Of a DNA stretch of 64,000 bases, positions 50,757 to 58,744 are shown one piece after another. Under the pieces are notes generated by a model that worked only from the letters and a program-made list of their open reading frames with translations, had not been told where the DNA came from and did no database searches. The DNA is from Terriglobia bacterium (GTDB taxonomy: Bacteria; Acidobacteriota; Terriglobia; Acidiferrales; UBA7541), in the NCBI GenBank assembly GCA_023512135.1, contig JAIMAG010000002.1, positions 186,001-250,000 on the forward strand, read 5' to 3'. Numbering within the stretch: the stretch's first letter is position 1; every line of letters starts with the position of its first letter. The translations under genes were made by a program, and so were the position numbers.

Positions 50757-50960
50757 GTGAGAGAACAAGGAATCGTGAAGTGGTTCAACGCCAGCAAGGG
50801 CTACGGCTTTATCCGCCGGGAGTCCGGTGAAGACGTCTTCGTGCATTTCTCTGCCATCCAGGGCGACGGCTACCGCTCGCTCAACGAAGGACAGGCAGTA
50901 GAATTCGAAGTCGTCCGCGGCCCCAAGGGGTTGCAGGCGTCGAACGTCACCAGCCTGTAA
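50757..50960 (+). CDS. Cold-shock domain protein (CspA family)
   Basis: A 67-residue single cold-shock domain, the usual CspA length, binding single-stranded RNA and DNA. RNP1 is KGYGFIRRE and RNP2 VFVHFSAI; the chain opens with [14 protein letters not shown]. The GTG start has GAGG eight bases upstream; a longer TTG-initiated frame would begin inside the terminator and is rejected. It has a long leader with strong secondary structure upstream and a strong terminator downstream, so it is probably a single-gene transcript sitting inside an acyl-CoA gene block. Confidence 0.95.
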   Translation: MREQGIVKWFNASKGYGFIRRESGEDVFVHFSAIQGDGYRSLNEGQAVEFEVVRGPKGLQASNVTSL

Positions 50961-50967
50961 GGTCTCC

Positions 50968-51001
50968 GGGCGGGTCTGCTGACGGCAGGCCCGCCCCTTT
51001 T
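50968..51001 (+). terminator. Rho-independent terminator after cspA
   Basis: A 12-base-pair stem with one G-U pair (GGGCGGGTCTGC / GCAGGCCCGCCC), a five-base loop and a T-run beginning CTTTT. It lies eight bases after the cspA stop. Confidence 0.9.
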
Positions 51002-51068
51002 ATTGTCCGCAGGAAACGAACGGTCGCAAAGCTGGCCAGCGGACTGTGCGGTGCCTGCCAAAACCAGC

Positions 51069-51100
51069 CTGACCCATTCCGGTCGGATTCCCTATATACT
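51069..51100 (+). promoter_or_regulatory. Putative promoter of the carboxyltransferase gene
   Basis: CTGACC, 18 bases and TATATA, with an overlapping TATACT two bases on. The leader is about 65 bases and contains a seven-base-pair GC hairpin (51134-51152) shortly before the GAGGTG ribosome-binding site. Confidence 0.5.
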
Positions 51101-51133
51101 GTTTCGCTTGCGACGTCGCCGCCGCAGAGTTCT

Positions 51134-51152
51134 GGCGCGGCCATACCGCGCC
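51134..51152 (+). other. GC-rich hairpin in the carboxyltransferase leader
   Basis: GGCGCGG and CCGCGCC flank a five-base loop. It ends eight bases before the ribosome-binding site and has no T-run, so it may affect mRNA stability or translation rather than terminate. Confidence 0.4.
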
Positions 51153-51171
51153 GACCGCGCGAGGTGAAAAC

Positions 51172-52848
51172 TTGGCGAGTGAAATTATCTCCACGCAGAT
51201 CGATCCCCGCTCCAAAGAATTCCAGGCGCGCAGTCGCGTTCTGGTGGACTTGCTCACAGAAATCAAAAATCAGGAAGAGCAGATTGCCCAGGGGGGCGGG
51301 CCGAAGGCCATCGAAGCCCAGCACAGCAAGGGCCGGCTTACGGCGCGTGAGCGCATCGCGCGCCTGCTGGACCCCGACACATCGTTCTTCGAGCTGGGTC
51401 GGTTCGCCGCCTGGGAGATGTACCAGGAATGGGGCGGGGCGCCTGCCGCGGGCACGATCACGGGCCTGGGGCGCGTCGCGGGTCGGCTCTGCATGTTGAT
51501 TGTCAACGACGCCACCGTCAAAGCCGGCGCCTTCTTCCCCATGACCGCCAAAAAGGTCATCCGCGCACAGAACATTGCCATCGCCAATCGCATCCCGACC
51601 ATCTATCTGGTGGATTCCGCCGGCGTGTTTCTGCCGTTGCAGGAAGACGTTTTCCCCGATACCGACGATTTCGGCCGCGTTTTCCGGAACAATGCGGTGA
51701 TGAGCGCGATGCGCATCCCGCAGATTGCCGCCATCATGGGCATGTGCGTGGCCGGCGGCGCCTACCTGCCGGTGATGTGCGACACGGTGCTGATGACGGA
51801 GGGTTCCGGCCTGTTTCTGGCAGGCCCGGCACTGGTGCAGGCCGCCATCGGGCAGAAGGTCAGCGCCGAGGAGCTCGGCGGCGCTCGCGTCCATGCGCAG
51901 ATCAGCGGCACGATCGACTTCCGCGAGCCCGACGATGAATCCTGCCTGCGCCGGATTCGTTCGCTGGTCAGCCAGCTCGGCGCGCCCCCCGAGCCGCGCT
52001 TCAACCGCATCGCGCCGGAGCCGCCGGCCTATCCACCGGAGGAAATCTACGGCATTTTCTCCTCCGACCCGGCGAAAACCTACGACATGCGCGAAATCAT
52101 CGCCCGCATCGTGGACGGCAGCCGCTGGGAAGAGTACCGCGCCGAGTACGGCCAGACCGTGCTCTGCGGGTACGCGCGCATCGGCGGCTGGTCGGTCGGC
52201 ATCGTGGCCAACCAGAAAAAGCACGTCCAGACGGTCGCGCCGGGCACCGGCGAGCGCCGGCTCGAGTTCGGCGGAGTGATCTACACCGAATCGGCCGAAA
52301 AAGCCGCCCGCTTCATCATGGACTGCAATCAGCAGTTGATTCCGCTCATCTTCCTGCACGACGTGAACGGTTTCATGGTTGGCAAGGAAGCCGAGTGGAG
52401 CGGCATCATTCGCGCCGGCGCCAAAATGGTCAACGCAGTCTCGAACAGCGTGGTGCCGAAGATCAGCGTCATCTGCGGAGGCAGCTTCGGCGCCGGACAT
52501 TACGCCATGTGCGGGAAAGCCTACGACCCGCGGTTCATCTTCGCCTGGCCCACGGCCCGCTACGCCGTCATGGGCGGCGACCAGGCTGCGGGTACGCTGG
52601 TGGATATCAAGTTGAAGCAGCTCGAACGGGAAGGCCGAAAGCTGAGCGAGCAGGAGAAGCGCGAACTGTTCGAATCGGTCCGCGCGACCTATGAACACCA
52701 GACCGATCCGCGCTACGCCGCAGCCCGGCTCTGGGTGGACGCTTTGATCGATCCGGCCCAGACGCGCGAAGCCTTGATCTGGGCACTCGAAGCCGCCGCG
52801 TTGAATCCTGAAGTCCCCGAGTTCAAAACCGGCGTGCTCCAGACCTGA
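51172..52848 (+). CDS. Acyl-CoA carboxylase beta (carboxyltransferase) subunit, methylcrotonyl-CoA-like
   Basis: A 558-residue carboxyltransferase of the biotin-dependent acyl-CoA carboxylase family. It transfers CO2 from biotin to an acyl-CoA. N- and C-terminal crotonase-like halves are visible: ARERIARLLDPDTSFFELG, GMCVAGGAYLPVMCDTVLM and LAGPALVQAAIG in the first; VGIVANQKKHVQTVAPG, HDVNGFMVGKEAEWSGIIR and GGSFGAGHYAMCG in the second. The tract FFPMTAKKVIRAQNIA and the following HMG-CoA lyase and hydratase genes point to 3-methylcrotonyl-CoA in leucine breakdown. No biotin carboxylase subunit is nearby. The start is TTG with GAGGTG seven bases upstream. Confidence 0.88.
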   Translation: MASEIISTQIDPRSKEFQARSRVLVDLLTEIKNQEEQIAQGGGPKAIEAQHSKGRLTARERIARLLDPDTSFFELGRFAAWEMYQEWGGAPAAGTITGLGRVAGRLCMLIVNDATVKAGAFFPMTAKKVIRAQNIAIANRIPTIYLVDSAGVFLPLQEDVFPDTDDFGRVFRNNAVMSAMRIPQIAAIMGMCVAGGAYLPVMCDTVLMTEGSGLFLAGPALVQAAIGQKVSAEELGGARVHAQISGTIDFREPDDESCLRRIRSLVSQLGAPPEPRFNRIAPEPPAYPPEEIYGIFSSDPAKTYDMREIIARIVDGSRWEEYRAEYGQTVLCGYARIGGWSVGIVANQKKHVQTVAPGTGERRLEFGGVIYTESAEKAARFIMDCNQQLIPLIFLHDVNGFMVGKEAEWSGIIRAGAKMVNAVSNSVVPKISVICGGSFGAGHYAMCGKAYDPRFIFAWPTARYAVMGGDQAAGTLVDIKLKQLEREGRKLSEQEKRELFESVRATYEHQTDPRYAAARLWVDALIDPAQTREALIWALEAAALNPEVPEFKTGVLQT

Positions 52849-52895
52849 AGCCAGAACCATCCAGACCGTTTCCGGCTGTGCTATGCTGGAGGTCG

Positions 52896-53783
52896 ATGGC
52901 CGTCAAACTCATCGAATGCCCGCGCGACGCCTGGCAGGGTCTGGATCGCATCATCCCGACCGAGGAAAAAGCCAACTATTTGCGCACCCTGCTTGAAGCC
53001 GGTTTCCGGCACATCGATGCGGTCAGCTTCGTCTCCCCGAAGCACGTTCCGCAGATGGCCGACAGCGAGCAGGTGCTGCAGCGGCTGGCCGATGCCGGTC
53101 TGCTCGAACGCTACCGGCCTGAAATCATCGGCATCGTGGTCAACGAAAAGGGCCTGGAGCGAGCCCTGGCCGCACCCGGAGTCACCACGCTCGGCTATCC
53201 CTATTCCATCTCCGCTTACTTCCGTCGTGCCAATGCGAATATGTCGCGCTCAGAATCGCGGGCCTTGGTCGAAACCCTGCATCGCGAGACCCGTGCGGCC
53301 GGCCGCGGCCTGGTTGTGTACATCTCGATGGCCTTCGGGAATCCGTACGATGAGCCGTGGGGGCCGGAGCTGGTCATCGAAACGTTCGAGTGGTTGAAAT
53401 CAGTGGGCATACGCACCGTGTCCCTGGCGGACACGGTGGGACTGGCCACCCCGCGCGACGTCCGCGACCTGTTCCTGGCCACAGCGCGCGACGCCGAAGG
53501 GCTCGAGGTCGGCGTGCATCTGCACAGCCGTCCCGAAGGAGCGGTCGAAAAAGTACTGGCGGCGTATGATGCCGGTTGCCGTCGGTTCGACTGCGCCCTG
53601 ACCGGCCTGGGCGGCTGCCCGTTTGCAGGAGACGAACTGGTCGGCAACATTCCCACCGAATCCGTTGTGGCAGCCCTCACCCAGCGCAGCGTGGACGTCG
53701 GACTCGCACCGGAAGCGCTGGAACGCGCCCTCGCCGCCACGCGCGAGCTCCGCCGCAAGTACGCTCACGCCCTGGTGCACTAG
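52896..53783 (+). CDS. Hydroxymethylglutaryl-CoA lyase-family enzyme
   Basis: A 295-residue HMGL-like TIM barrel, splitting HMG-CoA to acetoacetate and acetyl-CoA, the last step of leucine breakdown. The opening is LIECPRDAWQGLDRIIPTEE, the RDxxQG form found in a subset of bacteria rather than the classical PRDGLQNE. FGNPYDEPWGPELVIE and SLADTVGLATPRDV follow. The metal histidines are in VHLHSRPEGAVEKV, and the catalytic cysteine is in LGGCPFAGDELVGNIPTE. The start is set by GGAGG five bases before this ATG; six extra upstream codons are rejected. It follows the carboxyltransferase by 47 bases. Confidence 0.88.
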   Translation: MAVKLIECPRDAWQGLDRIIPTEEKANYLRTLLEAGFRHIDAVSFVSPKHVPQMADSEQVLQRLADAGLLERYRPEIIGIVVNEKGLERALAAPGVTTLGYPYSISAYFRRANANMSRSESRALVETLHRETRAAGRGLVVYISMAFGNPYDEPWGPELVIETFEWLKSVGIRTVSLADTVGLATPRDVRDLFLATARDAEGLEVGVHLHSRPEGAVEKVLAAYDAGCRRFDCALTGLGGCPFAGDELVGNIPTESVVAALTQRSVDVGLAPEALERALAATRELRRKYAHALVH

Positions 53784-53813
53784 CCGCTCCGCGGCTGTAG
53801 CGGTGGCCGACGC

Positions 53814-53842
53814 TTGCGTCCCATCCGCAGTGCCTCTATTCT
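53814..53842 (+). promoter_or_regulatory. Promoter of the second hydratase gene, leaderless geometry
   Basis: TTGCGT, 17 bases and TATTCT. The -10 box ends six bases before the ATG, so transcription should begin at the start codon itself. No Shine-Dalgarno is present. Confidence 0.62.
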
Positions 53843-53848
53843 TGCGCC

Positions 53849-54634
53849 ATGCCGTACGCAACGCTGAAGCTGGAATTCGATGGCTCCCTTGCCACCCTCA
53901 CGCTGCATCGCCCGGAAAAACGCAACGCCATCTCTGCGGAAATGCTCGAGGAGCTGCCCGCAGCACTGGCCGAGCTCGAAGCCAGCGCCGCCCGCGTGCT
54001 GATCCTGACCGGCGCCGGCAAAGCCTTCTGTGCGGGGATGGATTTGGAGATGCTCCGGGCCATAGCCACGCAACCGCCCGAAGCGCACCGGGCGGACTCG
54101 CAACGCATGGCGCGGCTGTTCCAAGCACTCTACGACTTCCCGCGACCCACGATTGCGGCCGTGAACGGCCCGGCCGTCGCCGGCGGTTGCGGCCTGGCGA
54201 CCCTGTGCGACTTTGTGCTGGCAGTTCCCGAGGCCCAGTTCGGCTACACCGAAGTGCGCATCGGCTTTCTGCCGGCGATTGTTTCTGTGTTCCTGCGCCG
54301 ACAGGTGGGCGAGCGGGTGGCGCGCGACCTGCTGCTCACCGGCCGCCTGCTGGATGCCGCCGAGGCACTGCGGCTCGGCCTCGTGAATGAGGTCGTGCCC
54401 GCCGAACAACTGATGCATCGCGCGCGGGAGCTGGCCGGCACGCTGCTGGCCAACAGTCCCACCAGTCTGGAGCGCACAAAAGCGCTGCTGCGCGCGCTGG
54501 TCCGCGAATCGCTGGAACGCGAGCTGGCCCTCGCCATCCACGAAAACGCCGCCATCCGCGCTACGCCGGATTTCCGCGAAGGCATCGCGGCGTTTCTCGA
54601 AAAGCGCAAGCCGGTCTGGCGCGGCCCGGCCTGA
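53849..54634 (+). CDS. Enoyl-CoA hydratase-family protein (possible methylglutaconyl-CoA hydratase)
   Basis: A 261-residue crotonase-fold enzyme of normal length. Oxyanion-hole residues are in ILTGAGKAFCAGMDLEMLR and AAVNGPAVAGGCGLATLCDF. The catalytic-glutamate region EAQFGYTEVRIGFLPAIVS has Glu at the position usual for hydratases. Placement between HMG-CoA lyase and carboxyltransferase genes on one side and a thioesterase on the other suggests the missing middle step of leucine breakdown, hydration of 3-methylglutaconyl-CoA to HMG-CoA. This is inference from context; other enoyl-CoA substrates are possible. Confidence 0.87.
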   Translation: MPYATLKLEFDGSLATLTLHRPEKRNAISAEMLEELPAALAELEASAARVLILTGAGKAFCAGMDLEMLRAIATQPPEAHRADSQRMARLFQALYDFPRPTIAAVNGPAVAGGCGLATLCDFVLAVPEAQFGYTEVRIGFLPAIVSVFLRRQVGERVARDLLLTGRLLDAAEALRLGLVNEVVPAEQLMHRARELAGTLLANSPTSLERTKALLRALVRESLERELALAIHENAAIRATPDFREGIAAFLEKRKPVWRGPA

Positions 54635-54665
54635 CCAGCCCGCCAGTTGCTTCGCGTCACCCGCT

Positions 54666-54693
54666 TTGCTGGCGGCCGTGTTTCCGTTACACT
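54666..54693 (+). promoter_or_regulatory. Promoter of the thioesterase-hutH pair
   Basis: TTGCTG, 16 bases and TACACT. The -10 box ends nine bases before the thioesterase ATG, so the leader is about three bases. Confidence 0.52.
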
Positions 54694-54702
54694 GACGCGA
54701 CG

Positions 54703-55134
54703 ATGACGGAAGCGAGCACCACCCTGCGCGTGCGCTATGCCGAAACGGATCGGATGGGTGTCGCGTATTACGGCAACTACTTCACCTGGTTCGAGGTGGG
54801 CCGCGTCGAGCTGCTCCGCCAGATGGGCTTTCGCTACCGCGACATGGAAGAGCAGGACAACAGTTACATCGTCGTGGCGGAAGCCCGCTGCCAGTACCGG
54901 CGGCCGGCGCGTTTCGACGATCGGCTGCGGATCGTCACGCGCGTCGTCGAATCCCGCAGCCGCTCGATCCGCTTCGCCTACGAAATCTACAACGAAGAAA
55001 CCGGTGAGCTGCTCGCTACCGGTGAAACGACCCATGTCGTCTGCGACGCGAACGGCCGGCCGCGCGCGCTGCCGGAAAAATATCGCAAATATTTCCCGCT
55101 GACGAATGCCCCGGCCTCCGATACCCGCCCATGA
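54703..55134 (+). CDS. Acyl-CoA thioesterase, YbgC/4HBT hotdog family
   Basis: A 143-residue hotdog-fold thioesterase. The active-site tract is RYAETDRMGVAYYGNYFTWF, with the aspartate and tyrosine usual in YbgC-type enzymes, followed by EVGRVELLRQMGF. ARCQYRRPARFDDRLRIVTR is also typical. It releases free acids from acyl-CoA; chain length is unknown. Its stop overlaps the hutH start by four bases (ATGA), so the two are co-translated. Confidence 0.88.
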   Translation: MTEASTTLRVRYAETDRMGVAYYGNYFTWFEVGRVELLRQMGFRYRDMEEQDNSYIVVAEARCQYRRPARFDDRLRIVTRVVESRSRSIRFAYEIYNEETGELLATGETTHVVCDANGRPRALPEKYRKYFPLTNAPASDTRP

Positions 55135-56654
55135 CCACGACCGTATCACTGACCGGTAACGACCTGACGCTGGAGCAACTCGAACAGGTCGTTTGGAGCC
55201 ACGCACGCGTTGTGCTAGCTCCAGAAGCCCGCCAGCGCATGGAGGCTTCGCGCGCGGTCGTCGAGCACATGCTGGCGTCTGGCAACGCAGCGATCTACGG
55301 CATCAATACCGGCTTCGGCGAACTCGCCACAGTACGGATCTCGGCCGATCAGGTCCGGCAGTTGCAACTGAATCTGGTTCGCAGCCATGCCTGCGGTGTC
55401 GGCCCGCCGCTCAGCGAGGCTGAAGTGCGCGCCATGATGCTGCTCCGCGCCAACACGCTGGCGAAGGGCTACAGTGGAGTGCGTCCGGTGGTGGTCGAAA
55501 CGCTCTGTGCGATGCTGAATGCCGGCGTCCATCCGGTGGTCCCGGCGCAGGGCAGCGTGGGCGCCTCGGGTGACCTGGCGCCGCTGGCCCATCTGGCCCT
55601 GGTGGTCATCGGCGAAGGCGAGGCCTTTTTCGGCATGGGCCGTATGCCCGGCGGCGAGGCCCTGCGCCGCGCCCGTATCGCACCCCTGGTCCTGGAGGCC
55701 AAAGAAGGGCTGGCCCTGCTGAACGGCACCCAGGCGATGCTGGCGCTGCTGGCTCTGGCGTTGCGGGAAGCGGAAATCCTGGCAGACACCGCCGATGTCG
55801 CCACCGCACTTTCGCTCGATGCCTTGCGCGGCAGTCCCGCTGCATTCGACGAACGCATTGCCGCTGTACGTCCCCATGCGGGGCACGCCGTCACGGCGCG
55901 CAACGTGACCCGCTTGAATCGGGGCAGTACGATTCGCGAATCGCACCGCTCACCCGAACGCGACCCCCGTGTGCAGGATGCCTACAGCCTGCGCTGCGCT
56001 CCACAGGTGCACGGCGCCGTTCGCGACACCCTGAGCGCAGTGCGTCGCACCCTGCTGGTGGAGCTGAATGCGGCCACCGACAACCCGCTCGTCTTCGCCG
56101 ACTCCGGGGAAATCCTCAGCGGCGGCAATTTTCACGGGCAGGCGCTGGCCATGGCTGCCGACCAGCTTGCTGTTGCCCTGGCGGTGCTGGCCGGCATCAG
56201 CGAACGCCGCATCGAACACATGACCAACCCCGCCACCAGTCTGCTGCCCGCGTTTCTGACCACCCGACCCGGTCTGAATTCCGGGTTCATGATGCCGCAG
56301 ATTGTTGCCGCGGCGCTCGCTGCGGAAACGAAAGCCTTGGCGACACCGCATTCGGTGGATTCCATCCCCACATCGGGCAATCAGGAAGATTACGTCTCGA
56401 TGGGCATGGGTGCGGCGCGGCGGCTGCGCCCGATGCTGGAAAACGTAGCCAATGTGCTGGCCATCGAACTGCTCTGCGCCTGCCAGGGTATAGACCTGCT
56501 GGCGCCGCTCACCACGGGCGAGCAGGCCGCCCGAGCACACCGCCTAGTGCGTTCCGTCTCGACCCCGCTCGATGAAGACCGTTCGCTTGCCGCCGACGTT
56601 GCCGCCGTTGCCCGTCTTATTCGGGAAGGTCAGTTTGCCGTGCTGGTACGCTGA
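55131..56654 (+). CDS. hutH: Histidine ammonia-lyase
   Basis: A 507-residue MIO-dependent ammonia-lyase that converts histidine to urocanate. The prosthetic group forms from the Ala-Ser-Gly in QGSVGASGDLAPLAHLALV. Other landmarks are IYGINTGFGELATVRIS, QDAYSLRCAPQVHGAVRDTL and ATSLLPAFLT with QEDYVSMGMG. Length and motifs favour histidine over phenylalanine or tyrosine lyase. It is coupled to a thioesterase gene. Other hut genes are not in the window. Confidence 0.9.
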   Translation: MTTTVSLTGNDLTLEQLEQVVWSHARVVLAPEARQRMEASRAVVEHMLASGNAAIYGINTGFGELATVRISADQVRQLQLNLVRSHACGVGPPLSEAEVRAMMLLRANTLAKGYSGVRPVVVETLCAMLNAGVHPVVPAQGSVGASGDLAPLAHLALVVIGEGEAFFGMGRMPGGEALRRARIAPLVLEAKEGLALLNGTQAMLALLALALREAEILADTADVATALSLDALRGSPAAFDERIAAVRPHAGHAVTARNVTRLNRGSTIRESHRSPERDPRVQDAYSLRCAPQVHGAVRDTLSAVRRTLLVELNAATDNPLVFADSGEILSGGNFHGQALAMAADQLAVALAVLAGISERRIEHMTNPATSLLPAFLTTRPGLNSGFMMPQIVAAALAAETKALATPHSVDSIPTSGNQEDYVSMGMGAARRLRPMLENVANVLAIELLCACQGIDLLAPLTTGEQAARAHRLVRSVSTPLDEDRSLAADVAAVARLIREGQFAVLVR

Positions 56655-56726
56655 GAAGAACCACGCAGACACCCAGCCCGCCCCACGAGCTGCTGCGGAA
56701 TGATGCGAAGCTGAATTGCGTCGGCC

Positions 56727-57329
56727 TCAGGGTTCGCGCGCCCAGCCGGCCGGCAGACCTTTACGGCGCAGTTCGTCTTCCAGCGCGGCCAGTTGCTGCT
56801 GGAGCTGTGCGATTTCGGCTTCCTTCTGACGAATTTTTTCGGCGTGGGCGTTGATTTTGGAGCGATCGAATTCCTGCCGCAGGGTCTCCTGCGGGTCAGA
56901 GGAGTACTGCGTGAGCATCAGATTGAGCTCGCGCTGCAGGATGTCGCGTTCCTGCTGCGCCAGCCGGAGCTTCTCGCGAGCCTCGGCGAAGCGTTTGCGC
57001 CAGGCAGCTTCACTATCGGGGTCCTCGTTTTGTCCCGGGGCTGCCGCCGCGGCCGTGCCCGCCGCTGTCGCTGCGGTGCCGGTGCTCGCTCCGCCGACCA
57101 CCGACACGGCACCAGCCGCCGGCAGATTGTCATTGGTGAAGACCTGGCGGGCTTTCGGTGCGTCTTTCTTCTGCTCTCGCGCGCGCCGGGCCGCTTCCGC
57201 CACCGAAGGTTTCTGCGGACTGGTCTGTGCCGGCGGGGCAGATTCGGCCGGCTTCGCGGTCGGCGACTGCTGGGCAAAACCAGGTGCGGTGAGCACCAGG
57301 CTGAGGGCGAGCAGAATCCCGTGGCGCAT
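56727..57329 (-). CDS. Exported coiled-coil protein of unknown function
   Basis: A 200-residue secreted protein. The signal peptide MRHGILLALSLVLTAPGFA is followed by a Pro/Ala/Ser-rich linker and a basic segment (AARRAREQKKDAPKARQVFTNDN). A low-complexity Ala/Gly/Thr stretch leads to a C-terminal coiled coil with heptads of Leu, Arg, Gln and Glu (REKLRLAQQERDILQREL, IAQLQQQLAALEDELRRKG). The FTNDNLP element recurs in a family of short acidobacterial-type proteins that I cannot name. AAAGGAG precedes the ATG. It lies 20 bases after the histidine kinase gene. Confidence 0.72.
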   Translation of the reverse strand: MRHGILLALSLVLTAPGFAQQSPTAKPAESAPPAQTSPQKPSVAEAARRAREQKKDAPKARQVFTNDNLPAAGAVSVVGGASTGTAATAAGTAAAAAPGQNEDPDSEAAWRKRFAEAREKLRLAQQERDILQRELNLMLTQYSSDPQETLRQEFDRSKINAHAEKIRQKEAEIAQLQQQLAALEDELRRKGLPAGWAREP

Positions 57330-57349
57330 GGCCGAGGTCTCCTTTTAGC

Positions 57350-58735
57350 TTAGATGCGCGCCGCAACCGATGCAATGGCTTCCGCAGCCGGAGTGCGCCG
57401 CAAGGGTAACGTCAGAAGGAACTCGGCGCCACCTTCGGCACGGTTTCGGGCTTCGACCGTGCCGCCGTGCTGCAGGACAATCTTTTGCACCACCGCCAAC
57501 CCCAAGCCGGTGCCCTGCGATTTGGTCGTGTAAAACGGCAGGAAGATTTTCGGCAGTTCTTCGGAGGCAATTCCCGGGCCGTTGTCCAGCACCGCAACCA
57601 CCTGCACGGGTTGGCCCCCCTGCTCCAGATACTTGCCGCGAATCCACACCCGACCGTCCGGCTGTCCGGCTACGGCTTCGGCACCGTTCCGCACCAGGTT
57701 CAGCAGGGCCTGGCGCAGCAGCCCCTCATCACCGGCCACTTCTCCGAATTCACCTTCTGCGGCAATTGTCACGCCGGGCATCGCTTCGCGCACTTCGCTC
57801 ACCACGCGCGCCACCAGCGGAGCCAGATCCACTTCACCGGGTTCGATCTCCAACGGCCGTGCAAACCGCAGGAATTCCATCACGACGTGGGACAGCGCGC
57901 GCGTTTCCTGCATGATCCGGTTCGCAGCTTCGCGGATTTCTTCCGGGTCGGTTTCGTTGCGAATCATCTGGGCGTAGCCCTGGATGGTGGCCAGAGCGTT
58001 TTTGAACTCGTGTGCAATGCCGGCACTCATCTCTCCCAGCGCAGCCAAGCTCTCCTTCAAGCGCATCTGTCTTTGCAGCGCGGCCAGCTCGGTCAGGTCG
58101 CTCAACAGAATCAGCGCGCCGGAGGTTCTCCGAGCCGTTGGAGATGGCGCCGGTACAGCCACAGGCAACTGCGGCGGCAGAATCGGCGAGATGGTTACAC
58201 CCAGACGCCGCACGAGGCCCGCCGGTGTGGCATGATCGACCTCTTCACGACGAAACGTCTGCCCTTCGTGCAGGCAGGCCGCGACCAGTCGCGTCAGCGC
58301 CGATTGTTCGCCGAAGACTTCGCTGTAGCGCCGGAAGCTGAGTGCTCGCACTCCCAGTGCTGCCTCGGCGGCCGGATTCGCTGAAGTGATCAGTCCTGCC
58401 GAGTTGACGATCAGCATGCCGGTGGGCATGTTGCGGGTGACCGCTTCACTGAGCCGCTCGGTCTGCTGCAAACGTTCCCGTTCGAGCCGGTGCAATCGCT
58501 CCAGTTCTCTTTCCTGTTCGCGGAGCCTTTGAATCACACCCTGCATCGAAGCGGCCACAAACGCAGCCGGATTTTCGCTGCTGGGCGTGGACCGTTCCGG
58601 CTCGTCGATCCGGCGCCGCGATCCGGCCAGATACCGGCGCAGTGCGGCGCTGAACAGGAACACGAGCACCAGAACGACGGGCACAAACGCCAGTCCCGTC
58701 GAAAGCCACAGCGGCCATTGTTCCGGTGAAACCAT
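57350..58735 (-). CDS. Sensor histidine kinase (PilS/AtoS-like)
   Basis: A 461-residue sensor kinase. One N-terminal transmembrane helix (GLAFVPVVLVLVFLFSAAL) is followed by a coiled coil and a PAS domain (about residues 100-215, with IVNSAGLITSANPAAEAALG). The HisKA box is LGEMSAGIAHEFKNALATIQ with the phospho-accepting His. The ATPase domain has LLNLVRNGAEAVAG (N box), LDNGPGIASEELPKIFLPFY (G1) and TGLGLAVVQKIVLQHGG (G2). The likely partner is the sigma-54 regulator at 60868, although a hydrolase gene and pilD separate them. It follows pilD by nine bases. Confidence 0.92.
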   Translation of the reverse strand: MVSPEQWPLWLSTGLAFVPVVLVLVFLFSAALRRYLAGSRRRIDEPERSTPSSENPAAFVAASMQGVIQRLREQERELERLHRLERERLQQTERLSEAVTRNMPTGMLIVNSAGLITSANPAAEAALGVRALSFRRYSEVFGEQSALTRLVAACLHEGQTFRREEVDHATPAGLVRRLGVTISPILPPQLPVAVPAPSPTARRTSGALILLSDLTELAALQRQMRLKESLAALGEMSAGIAHEFKNALATIQGYAQMIRNETDPEEIREAANRIMQETRALSHVVMEFLRFARPLEIEPGEVDLAPLVARVVSEVREAMPGVTIAAEGEFGEVAGDEGLLRQALLNLVRNGAEAVAGQPDGRVWIRGKYLEQGGQPVQVVAVLDNGPGIASEELPKIFLPFYTTKSQGTGLGLAVVQKIVLQHGGTVEARNRAEGGAEFLLTLPLRRTPAAEAIASVAARI

Positions 58736-58744
58736 GCGAATCCC

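Noticed and set aside
50947-52860. A 637-codon minus-strand frame opposite the carboxyltransferase
   Set aside because: The plus-strand gene has clear family motifs; the antisense frame is a codon-bias shadow.
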